From contig OY747713.1 in NCBI GenBank assembly GCA_963556495.2, positions 42,101,461 to 42,165,460 of the forward strand: 64,000 nucleotides of DNA. Reading direction: 5' to 3'. The position numbers and the translations under genes were made by a program. The stretch comes from Valencia hispanica (lineage: Eukaryota; Chordata; Actinopteri; Cyprinodontiformes; Valenciidae). The first letter of the stretch is position 1. Each line of letters begins with the position of its first letter. Under the pieces are notes generated by a model that saw only the letters and a program-made list of their open reading frames with translations, ran no database searches and had not been told where the DNA came from. Positions 54,732 through 64,000 of the stretch are shown here, piece by piece.

Positions 54732-56149
54732 TGTACACTGTAAGATTTCTCAGCTTATATAAGCAACTTTATTAAATATTGTAGTTATTTATTAAAGCAC
54801 CGCTCTCTCAAGATCTTGCCAAATATGAGGTTTGGACCATTTCAACTAGGGGTGTGGTGGTACACCTGTTGGTATACGAATTTCTCGGTACACACCCCTT
54901 GGTCCGGTGCTTTCATTCAAACAGTGGCAGACTGGCCATCAGGAGCACTGTGACAGTTCCCGTGGCCTGGCCGTCGGCGGTCAGAACAGGTCGTGCTTGA
55001 TTCTTAAATAAACAATCCGTCATGCTGCTTATCAGGGCATATGCCCCGCTGAACAATGCCGCGCGCCACGTTCCCCACACTTTGCGTGTCGGTGCCCTCT
55101 GTCCCCAGCACTTTTTTAAACAGTTACAGCCATTTAATCCGTTAATAGGTGGTAACGTATTTTTCTGAGCAGTCTTTAAACGCACCTTCAGCATACACAT
55201 GCTAATGCGGGCAGCAGTGAATCGCAGAGCAGCACCTGTCATCGCGGTGCACCTGTCTGTGTTCAGCAACCAATCCAGAGCCAGCAAAAGGAAGAAAAAA
55301 AAATTCTGACAGTTTGTGCAAGTTGCGTTCTGCTATCGTGTGCGGATAATGTTCGTTAACTTATGACTAGTTAATACATGCCAATATATCATGTTAAATG
55401 TTGCCTAGTTTGCCTCCATTACTAGTCGGTTCATGCTAGGAATAAACCCAATCCTCTTTCATTACTGTGTAGAACTTGAGCTCCCTATTGCTTTCAACAT
55501 AATTAAAAGAAATATTTATTGTCAAAATAATATAACTGAGAAAAAAATATCAATGGAACAAAAGGGAGGCTAATTTCCGCCGTAATTTCACTGTTAATCA
55601 TCCTAATTCTATTTCAGAATGTTACTTTCCACATTTTCATATCTTTATGGTCAGAATAGATAGATCAGTTAGGAAGGAGAAATAAGACCAGAGGCCAGCA
55701 GCAGGGGAGGTGACACAGGGTCTTCACAAGTAAGGAGAGATTAGAACTGGCTGAGAGAAACCAGGCAGGAATCAGGACAGTTATATTTCAGAATTACTCT
55801 CATTCCCACTCCACAATATTTTTTGTCTGTATTTTAATTGGTAACCCAGGATTGATGTTTATCAGTTTCATAACCTGTAAAAAAAAAAACAAATTTTTGA
55901 GTGTTATTTATTGTGATTTGTTGCCTTCATCAGTGCGTGAACCTTCTATCTTTAAGCTGTAGTTGTTAAAACTTTCCAGATTGACACCAACGTTCAATTG
56001 AGACTGACATTTGAGCATTTGTCAAAATGACCAAAGATATTTCCGCCGTCCTTCAAAAAAAAAAAAAAAAAAAAAAAATCCCAGCCAAATATGGAAAATA
56101 CTCGGTTAACGGGGCCCCTGGGCTAGATGTCCGACGCTTGTAGAGAGGC
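54732..56149. other. Unassigned DNA with hAT-like end
   Basis: At 54849 TAGGGGTGTGGTGGTACACC resembles a hAT MITE terminus, and at 54923 AGTGGCAGACTGGCCATC resembles another common fish transposon end. No matching partner ends found. A-run at 56056-56080. Confidence 0.4.
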
Positions 56150-56335
56150 CTTCAGGTGTAATCCTACTGCAAAAGGGTTCCACAAAGTATTGACCTAGGA
56201 AGGCTGAATACAAATGCACACCCTGAAATAAGAATTCTTTTTAAAAAGAAAAAAAAAAAAGTAATTTCATTTCACTTCATAAACATGCACTATGTTGTAT
56301 TCCTTTGACACACAAAAGTTCAAGAGCTTTGGAGA
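56150..56335 (+). pseudogene. Tc1-like element, 3' fragment
   Basis: TGCAAAAGGGTTCCACAAAG, TATTGACCTAGGAAGGCTGA and ATACAAATGCACACC correspond to the end of a Tc1 transposase (AAKGGSTKY) and the start of its right terminal repeat, the same layout as 28670-28710. The rest is missing. Confidence 0.6.
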
Positions 56336-57369
56336 CAACTTCATTTAGGATTTAACAAAATTATACAGAGAATGGTCTATTGGTGCAAGCATCTTCTCAC
56401 ACTCACTCACTCATTCACAGTCTCTCAGACTGCGTGTATCTCGGAGGAATGTGTACTTCTACATTCTGACAGCAATCTCTACCACGTAAAACTGAGGGAT
56501 TATGACGGGGAGGGTGGAGAGGGGGTATTAAGCTGCACTAGAAGCAGCTTCACAGCACCCTGTACAGTTACTGCTTTAAAGATAGTCACTTTGAGTGTTT
56601 TAATAAGCCTGCCTGTTCAGTATAATAGGTTCCCCTGAAACCTGGCCAAAAAGAGTCAGCGTCAGGTGAAGATACACAGTCCACAGTGGGGCAACTGAAT
56701 GAGCCGGACTGAAAGCTGGCCATGCCTCTACTAACAGTGTGAGGAGGGCAATTACAATGGTGGGATTATGGTTTCCTTTCTCTTCTCTTACTCCCAGTCA
56801 CACAAATCCTGACAAGATGGAGTTCGGGGTTCCAAATCCACATAATACTCTCTAGCTGCTGCTTCTTTGGCCTTGTGCACAGATCCCACAATGAGATGTA
56901 TTAAAGAGAAAGACTGTAGCTGTAATAAAGCTACTGGTTCCACAGTCACAACCTGAGGCCTAAGTGTGCTCCAACCGAAGTCAGGGAGATGGAAAGTGAC
57001 ATAAAGCAGTGGCGCAGAGGTAAAAAGGGTGTTAAAAGAAAGGTATGGATATGCCACAACTCTCCTAAGAGATGAGCAATTGAAAAATATTGTAAATAAT
57101 TGGAAAACCTAACAAAGCTCAACAGCCAAGACTCCCTTCACCCGAGGCAAATCCATCCCGTTCTGACAGCATTCACATTTCTCAAGCCCACTCTTACGGC
57201 GTGGTTGTGGGAGGACGGAAAAAAACAGGTGCTTGGATTGAGCAATGAAAGGTCAGTGAGATGAAAATGTTGGCTCCTCTTGTGCTGATTGCAGATCACT
57301 CTTGATTGATTATACACACTCATAGTCTCCAAGAGCGCTTTACCGAAGGCCGGTGACAACGCAAAATTA
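56336..57369. other. Unassigned intronic DNA
   Basis: No exon recognised. The minus-strand open frame 56788-57057 lacks motifs and splice signals. Confidence 0.4.
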
Positions 57370-59505
57370 CATTTGCTAAACATGCGGAATAAAAATAGAC
57401 ATTCTTTTTCTAATATTAGGCGGCTATTGAACATAATTTATAATCATACAGAAGGCAACTTATTAGAAGTTGTAATTTCACGTGACGCCGAAAAGGCATT
57501 TGATCGGGTGAAATGGGATTTTTTGCTCTATAGACTTCAGAAATTTGGATTCGGAAATAAGTTTTTGACCTGGATAAATGTACTATACTCCTCTCCCCTA
57601 GCCGCCGTACGTACAAACAGTGATTTGTCAGCTTTTTCTTAGCTTCAGCATGGTTCTTGACAGGGGTGTCCTTTATCGCCTCTGCTCTTTGCCATACTGA
57701 TGGAGCCTCTGGCTATAGCTCTGAGACAATGCGCTCACATTAAAGGGATACACTGAGAAGGGATTGAACATAAGGTTCCACTTTATGCCGATGACATGCT
57801 TTTATATATTTCTGATCCTGTGACTAGTCTTCCAAAGCTCCTAGGTCTGCTTGGAGAAATTGGAATATTATCCGGATATAAGGTGAACCTTGGGAAGAGC
57901 GAGGTGGTGCCCATAGGGGACACGTCAGGGGAACCTTTGTCTGCCTTAGCCCCTTTTAAACTCGGTTATAACAAATTCAAATATTTAGGTATCTGGATTA
58001 CAAAAAAGCACAAGGATTTATTTAAAGCTAATTATCTCCCCTTGATGTCAAAATTAAAACTGGATCTTGGCAGATGGGAGTTGCTGCCTCTCTCGATGGG
58101 TGGCAAAATAAACAATTAAAATGTGTGTTTCCGAAATTCTTGTATCTTTTTGAATGTCTTCAATTATTTTTGACTAAATCCTTTTTTAATAAACTGAACA
58201 GTCAAATTTCTTATTTCATATGGAATAAAAAGAACACCTAAACTAAAACGGAGTATATTGCAGAGACCGCGCAGCGCAGGAGGCCTAGCACTCCCAAATT
58301 TTATCTTTTATTATTGGGCGACTAATATACTGGCCATGTCATACTAGTGGAGTGATCAAGATAATTCATTACCATCGGTAACACTGGAAAGGATGTCAGT
58401 AAAATCGGTCTCTGTATTATCTCTGCTATGTGCGAAACTACCATTGGCACAATCTATTTCCAGTTTTACTGCTAACCTCCTTGTCAGTCATTCACTTAAA
58501 TTGTGGTATCAATTTAGAAGACATTTTAAACTTATGGAATTATTTCTTGGGGCGCCGATACATGGTCATTGCATGTTCACTCCATCATCGACAGATAAAG
58601 CATTTACTACATGGACAAAACTTGGTATAAGATCAATGAAGGATCTCTTCCGTGGGAAGATCTTCTGTTTATTTGAACAGTTAGTGACAGAATTTAAGAT
58701 ACCACGATGCCATTTCTTCAGATATCTTCAACTTAGAAATTTTGTATCCTCTAACATTGGTTGTTTCCCTTGCGGCCCACCTGCATAACTTTTAGATGAC
58801 ATATTTAATATGAAACCAGATTCTAAGCTTAGCTTACAAGATGATAAGTAATTACAAGCTGATCACATTACAATCTCTTAAAGAAAGGTGGGAAAGAAAC
58901 CTTTGTGAACAGATAGATGATGAAATCTGGGATAGGATCATAGATAGGATATTCTCCTCATCTATCTGTCTTAAACATGTGATTATTCAGTTTAAAGTCG
59001 TTCATCGACTTCATTGGTCAAAAGTTAGATTGAGTCAATTTAAACATAACTACGATTCCTCATGCGATCGATGTCGCCGTCAAACCGCCTCTTTAATGCC
59101 TATGTTTTGGACATGCTCTAGATTAGAAAGTTTTTGGAGGGGCATTTTTGATACTCTGTCTAAAATATGCGGCACCCCAATTGCACCATGCCCCTTCATA
59201 GCTATATTTGGAGTAGTTTCTCACAATGCAAAGGATTCATCCCCACCCATTTATGCGCGGTGGATTAAAGATGTAATGTATTTTGCCCAGCTAGAAAAGA
59301 TGAGGTATACTCTAAACTGGGTTAAACTGCAAACTGAGAAAGAATAGGCATGTTATGTTATGTCTGTTTGACATTGCTGGGTTTATTTGTTGCTATCCTT
59401 TTTAATACAGAGATTTCTTAAAAAAAAAAAAAAAGACTGTTTATCAACACTGTTGTGATTGTTACATGCAATTTGGCTTCAATAAAAAGACCTTGTTCAA
59501 AAAAA
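57370..59505 (+). pseudogene. L1/Tx1-like LINE, ORF2 C-terminal two thirds
   Basis: Plus-strand frames read SFSNIRRLLNIIYN, DAEKAFDRVKWDFLLYRL (reverse-transcriptase motif A), then after a stop [18 protein letters not shown] (motif B) and YADDMLLYISDP (motif C, YADD at 57784-57795), SGYKVNLGKSEV, FKYLGIWIT. Several stops and shifts follow (58119-58840). The C-terminal region is open again from 58841 to 59347 and includes FKVVHRLHWSK, CDRCRRQTASLMPMFWTC, a Cys-rich segment common near the end of L1/Tx1 ORF2. A 3' end with AATAAAAAGACCTTG and an A-run closes it. 5'-truncated and inactive, but younger than the copy at 24830-29640. Confidence 0.85.
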
Positions 59506-59991
59506 AAACATGCACTATAATAACTATCATCATCTGAATCAATACAGTTTTTTTTGCCGGTCAATCAAAATACAGTAAAATTACTGGGAAAAGAAAACGG
59601 ACACAATATCGGTCAAAAGACTCATTTAGTCAAGCTATCTGTAGGATTCCCTTTAAAAAGTAGACCTCTACCTTTTAATAAAATAATTTACCAACTTACT
59701 TTTAGTATTATTAGTTCGATATTAAATCTTAAACTTATGTAAAAAATGTTTGTAATAAAAACTGTATGGTTGCTGGCCAAAAACCTAAATATCATAACTG
59801 AATTTGTCACCAATCACACAAAAGCTATTTTTCAACAACAACAAATAAACGTGGGAATTTGTGATCCAGGAATAGTTCTCAGGAAACAGAAGCCTGATTT
59901 ATTTTACCTCCAAACCCAATTCGGCAACAGTTTTTCAATAGAACCTGTCATGATAATGAGTAATGCAGCCAGAATCGATTGCAGTTTGCAG
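59506..59991. other. Unassigned intronic DNA
   Basis: AT-rich, no recognised feature. Confidence 0.4.
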
Positions 59992-60297
59992 TAGTGTAAC
60001 AGTATACCACAATCAGGGTTCGGTACATATTTCGGTTTTAAAATCCATGATTTGGTATGCTTTCGGTGAACTTTAATTAAGAAAAATAAATACAAATGTG
60101 CATATGACTTTTTTTTTTTCTTTGACCAGCATTAAACATTTCTGAATTCCTTCCTTTCAATTCCTGATATTAATTTGATTTTATTATGTTCTACAACTTA
60201 AAAAAGTTGGGGGAAAAAAAATCATAAAATCGTACAAGCAGACCTAACTAGAGTGGAAAACAATATAACCACTTGAAAAGTCAGTGTTAATGATTTG
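59992..60297 (+). mobile_element. hAT-like repeat, copy 2
   Basis: Starts TAGTGTAACAGTATACC, a hAT-type end, and aligns with the reverse complement of 11226-11563 down to GTCAGTGTTAATG. Only one terminus is recognisable. It lies in inverted orientation to copy 1, about 48 kb away. Confidence 0.7.
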
Positions 60298-60677
60298 AGA
60301 ATAAACATGCCTAAATTATTTTGGAGTTGTTTTGATATTTTGACAGCCTAGTCTCTGAACTAGAATGCAGCATGGGTAGCTGTTGGGAAAAATTCTTCCC
60401 TTCTCATCAACGGGGATTCCGCCGACTTGCGTTTTATACAACAAAAAAGGAGTTTGGGCTGATTGGTAGCCAAGTGGACATGAGCTGGTTTTCCTCTAGT
60501 ATCAGTGATGTTTCCATTCAGCTTAACATTGTTTCAGGTGAGTCATTCAGTTCAGTGCAGAGCGTGTTATGGACCTTATTGCTGTTGAAAGATGCCCCCT
60601 TTTTCACAGGTGCGAGCTGCGAGAGTCCGAAGAAAGACACTAAGCGCCACCTTTTTTATAGTATTGTAGTTTCTAAA

Positions 60678-60878
60678 ATGGCTCGGCGAAACTGCGCATT
60701 TGGCTGCACGAATTACAGGGCTTTATTCAACATTCCAAAAGAACAGCCCAATCGCCAGGAATGGCTGGAATTTCTCTCTGGAAACCCGCATCTAACCAGC
60801 TACAACATGTCCGACAACTTTACTGTCGGACTCCGAGTCGAGATGGTAAGGCTCCCCACTACGCTCCCCCATCATTAG
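60678..60878 (+). pseudogene. THAP-domain-like N-terminal fragment
   Basis: From ATG at 60678: MARRNCAFGC, then FNIPKEQPNRQEWLEFL. A Cys-x3-Cys near the N-terminus, a Pro-containing turn and a Trp about 20 residues on are the start of a THAP zinc-binding domain, found in THAP proteins and in transposases of P-element and Kolobok type. The distal Cys-x2-His pair is not present before the stop at 60878; a possible donor GTAAGG follows at 60846, so the rest might be on another exon. About 260 bp downstream, ATAGGACCTTTAA (61131-61143) could be a transposon end with TTAA. I think it is a transposon remnant. Confidence 0.5.
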
Positions 60879-60880
60879 TT

Positions 60881-62560
60881 TTGAGGGCGTGCCTGTTGCC
60901 CATGCTGCTTCGGTGGAGCCAGGCCAGAGGCTCAAGGCTACGTCATGAAATGGGCGACACTCACAGGGGGGGAGGCGGAATCTTAGTGAAACCGAGCGCA
61001 TTACTTCAGGGTTGAAGAATAACTCCAGCATATAAGTTATATTTCAGGAAAAATGAATACTATATAATACCAACGGTAACATTTTATCATATGCCTATCA
61101 CAGACGATGAAAGCTGTAAAACAGCACGATATAGGACCTTTAAACCTAAAGTAGAAGATGTTCATGTTTCAACAACCTGCTTTCAAGTAGATTTTAGAGC
61201 TTTTACAGAGTTACCTTGATTATAACCAAGCCTGCAGCGCTGCACTCTGCTCTGAAAACCACAGGGGCCAGAACAGTCAAACCCTGCCTCTAGTAAGCTT
61301 TAGAAATCATTAAAATGCCTGGCGAGCCTCTAACAAAGGCTACTTTCTTTCCACAGCATAGGTAGTGGATGCCAAACATACTACGTAATATGTAAACAGG
61401 GAAAAGGAATTTACTGTGTTATCAACCATGTTGCATTTAGAGGATCTGCATAAAAACCCTGTCTTTTTCCAAGCAGGTTGATTCCAAACTACAGTTAACT
61501 CAAGAGCAAAATTAAAAGTAACAGAGGCATATACTTACGACTCGGAATGTCATTTTACATTCACTATGCATCATATTTATTATATTTTGTGTGTAAAACT
61601 GCAACATATTTTACAATGTTTTCAGTATTTTTGTCTCATTTGCCAAAACATGCGTAAAGACAAACAAACACTAGGATCATCTAATATTCCAGTTTATAAT
61701 TAATCCTAAATAAATCAATAGTCAAACATTTACTTTTCTCATTTTCTTTTGGGGTATTTTTGAACTGAGTTTAACAATAACAGCAAATCTTTAAAATTAT
61801 GTTCAGTTTATTTGTCAAAAACTACATTTAAGTTGCTTTTACTTTGCTAAAAGGAAGATTATTTATTTTCACTACAGTGAGAAAAATCAACCAATTTGAT
61901 TCCTCTGTCTGGCAGAGAAGAAATTTTATAGCCCAAAAAGTGTGTTTAAATATGAAAAATGTGTTCAAATGAAAAAGGAAAAAAAGGAGGAAAAGGAATT
62001 CAATAGTTTCAAATAGTGTTTCGTGAGAGGTTTGGAGATGAGGAATTTTTCAACTGAGAATCCTAATTGCCTCTGAGTCGGTCGCATCAAAACAAGGAAG
62101 AAATTAAAAGTCAATGTGAATTCAGCATAGCCAAGAGGGAGAGAGAGAGAGAGAAAAAGAAGGTCTAGCCAAAATAAAATGTCTCTCTCTGATTGACCTT
62201 TATTAAAATGACTTGGTCATTGTCTTTGAAAGCAGCCTGGACATGATTTTAGTTACGAATTGGCTTCATTTAGAAAAGCTGTATTGTATGTCTGAGTAGC
62301 AACAACTTGAGTGCCCACTAAACTGGATTGCTGCTCCTAACCTGAGTAATTAAAACAGGGCTTTGTTGTGTTCAATGCGGTGTGAGCTGCATTCATTTGC
62401 ACTTCTGTCAGTGTGTTTCTCGTGAAATAAGTTCTATGAACACATTGCCTAATTGTTTGTGAACTTGATATCACAGCACAATGAGTTGTTTTCTACTTAT
62501 ATCCATGAAACAGTGAGCTTACTTAGTGAGGGAATCTTATTGGGTTCAAACGCTCAACTA
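60881..62560. other. Unassigned intronic DNA
   Basis: Includes the possible TTAA transposon end near 61143. Otherwise AT-rich without exon or RNA gene. A (GA)n run lies at 62137-62155. Confidence 0.4.
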
Positions 62561-62772
62561 GAACATGATCATCTTGGATGTTATGCTCTCAGTACGAGAA
62601 GTTTACCTTCAGAACGGATACTATCTCTTTAAACAGTGAACGAAAGCTCTGATGATATCATGGCTTTGGAAGCTTTTGATAGGTTAACTGACACATTTGA
62701 GTTAATTGGAGCCACACCTGTGGATGGATTTTAAGGCCACACCTGGAACTCTCTGCTTCCTGGTTTGACATG

Positions 62773-62903
62773 ATGAGAAAGTCAAAAGACATGAGCCAAG
62801 ATATCAGGAGGAGACTCATTGAGCTGAACAAGTCTGGTCCATCCTTCGGAACGACTTTCAGATAATTGAAGGCACCGCGTACATCTGTTCAATTATAAAC
62901 ATG
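62773..62903 (+). pseudogene. Tc1-like transposase, N-terminal fragment
   Basis: The plus strand reads MRKSKDMSQDIRRRLIELNK, SGPSFGTTFR, stop, LKAPRTSVQLI, matching the first helix-turn-helix of Tc1-type transposases (KSKExSxDLRKKIVDLHKSG). The preceding 200 bp (GGAGCCACACCTGTGGATGG) resembles the 5' leader of such elements. The remainder is missing. Confidence 0.75.
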
Positions 62904-63056
62904 TCTCTGCCTAGAAATAAATCTGACATATTATTTCTCTCATTATTAATTGGGGGGGGGGGTGTTAACTCATGAATGTTAAACTTTCAATTGTTCGTTG
63001 TAGCCTCCTCGTGGTTGGGCACTTTTTTTAACCTGACTTTTTCCTTCCTCTAAACC

Positions 63057-63462
63057 AGGGATTCTCAACCTTTTGCAAGCTGCCCCCCCCAAAGCTGGTT
63101 CATTGCAGTTGGGGCCCCAGTGCACCCCTCCCCCACCAACCCCCACCCCTCCCCGCATAACACCCCCCCCTACCCCACATCTCGATCGATAGATCGATAG
63201 ATCGATAGATAGATCTAGGCTATTATTTGTAGGCCCACATTATTATTATTATTATTATTATTATTATCATTATCATCAGTAGGCCTATCATAATTACCAG
63301 GCTATTGCTATATAATTATATGAGGTTACATGCTTTGTTGTTGTTGTTGTTGTTGTTGTCAGTAGGCCTATTGTCATTACTAGGCTATTGCTATAATTGG
63401 GAATTGGCACCAGACCTCTGCTATTAATTTATCCTTTATTATTGTTATTATTACTAGGCCTA
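63057..63462 (-). mobile_element. hAT (ZBED type) element 3' end with microsatellites
   Basis: CAGGGATTCTCAACCTTTTGC at 63057 is a hAT-type terminus (CAGxGxTTCTCAACC). Between it and the transposase remnant lie C-rich runs, GATA units (63185-63215), ATT units (63239-63268) and GTT units (63335-63358). The target duplication cannot be tested because the other end is outside or lost. Confidence 0.6.
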
Positions 63463-63834
63463 ATAGTAGGCATCATCTGTATTTGTTACAGAAGTTTGCA
63501 GGTAGGTGATGTTGATGTGAGACCTGAGTCTGCTTTGCCTTGCAAAGATTCTTGGCTCAATGTTTGATAAACATAGCCTCAAATCATCCTCAATTTGTAC
63601 ACGATTGCAGTATTTTGTTTTGAGTGCAGTCATTTATGAGAATCCTGCCTCACACAAATATGTCGACGCGAAAGGAAGGAGAATCTTCAAGGCGACGTCA
63701 CAGAGTTGAGGATATTCCTGCATCAATGCTGCTCAGAATGACGAAAGACGGCAGGAGCTAAAGAGTTCCTTCAGTCTACTGTCACTCCTCAGCTCAATAA
63801 GCTGCTCCTGCATATCAATAGAGTGACCATATTT
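63463..63834 (-). pseudogene. hAT transposase, C-terminal dimerisation region (ZBED5-like)
   Basis: The minus strand reads MQEQLIELRSDSRLKELF, then LMQEYPQLCDVALKILLPF, STYLCEAGFS, MTALKTKYCNR, EDDLRLCLSNIEPRI and ends DDAYY. This is the hAT C-terminal (hATC) dimerisation domain as in ZBED5/FAM200-type proteins. A TGA replaces a tryptophan before AALMQEY (about 63733-63735) and a TAA follows CEAGFS (about 63634-63636), so it is a pseudogene. It is the complementary end to the N-terminal BED-like remnant at 29777-30472, though from a different copy. Confidence 0.85.
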
Positions 63835-64000
63835 TGATTTCCAAAAAAGGGGACATCTGGCACAGTACTGAAACATTTTCAGGATTTGGCCAAGACTTTT
63901 GATTATAAACATATTTAAAGTGTGCATTCTCAATGTGGTTAGAAAAGTTTAGTTAAATAACAAACTTCAAAAAGCCTTTTACAAGTAGAAAAATGATTTT

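Noticed and set aside
56788..57057. 89-codon minus-strand frame as an exon
   Set aside because: No acceptor or donor in suitable positions and no recognisable protein family.
1..64000. Orientation bias of Tc1 copies relative to TRAPPC9
   Set aside because: I count about six minus and five plus copies or fragments, so there is no visible bias.

Overview
This is vertebrate nuclear DNA, almost certainly from a teleost fish and probably a percomorph. It is AT-rich, has no compact operon-like coding, and carries typical fish repeat families: many Tc1-like transposons, hAT and Harbinger-type MITEs, L2/Rex1-, Rex3-, RTE- and L1/Tx1-like LINE pieces, and one LTR. I cannot name the species. I found no CRISPR array, operon, rRNA or convincing tRNA.

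Host gene. Two small exons on the minus strand (21184-21042, then 7869-7759) have correct splice sites and matching phases. They join into a protein stretch I recognise as the C-terminal third of TRAPPC9 (NIBP), a TRAPP II vesicle-trafficking subunit. Positions 1-7758 are therefore a later intron or the 3' side of the gene, 7870-21041 is one 13.2 kb intron, and sequence above 21184 is probably an upstream intron, since I found no earlier TRAPPC9 exon. A third exon-like frame (50977-50822, minus) has splice sites but I could not assign it.

Mobile elements by region. 1-7.7 kb: an L2/Rex1-like LINE 3' end, two Tc1 remnants and a 1.1 kb hAT-type MITE. 9-15 kb: a 461 bp hAT MITE with a perfect 8 bp target duplication, a 28 bp perfect inverted repeat, and LINE fragments. 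15.8-18.2 kb: two decayed Tc1 elements in tandem. 19.5-20.0 kb: an LTR with a proline-tRNA-type primer-binding site but no recognisable internal region. 24.8-29.6 kb: a decayed L1/Tx1-like LINE broken by a Rex3-like LINE and by a young, once-frameshifted Tc1 (DD34E). 29.8-32.1 kb: a hAT derivative with a BED/ZBED-like remnant, then 18 bp later a complete Tc1-group transposon with an intact 345-residue DD38E transposase, the best preserved mobile gene here. 36.6-45.9 kb: two inverted copies of one unnamed repeat, each apparently split by a LINE, plus a TTAA-flanked MITE and an AT-flanked element with a THAP-like remnant. 46.9-50.2 kb: a Harbinger-like MITE, a truncated Tc1 and a foldback element beside an RTE-like tail. 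57.4-59.5 kb: a second L1/Tx1-like LINE. 60-64 kb: a THAP-like exon fragment, a Tc1 N-terminal scrap and the C-terminal end of a ZBED/hAT-type transposase with two stops.

The annotated genes do not form a pathway. This is a host gene whose introns have been filled by successive transposon insertions. I found no convincing new biological system. The leads I rate highest are the intact DD38E element, the unassigned exon-like frame and the THAP-bearing fragments.
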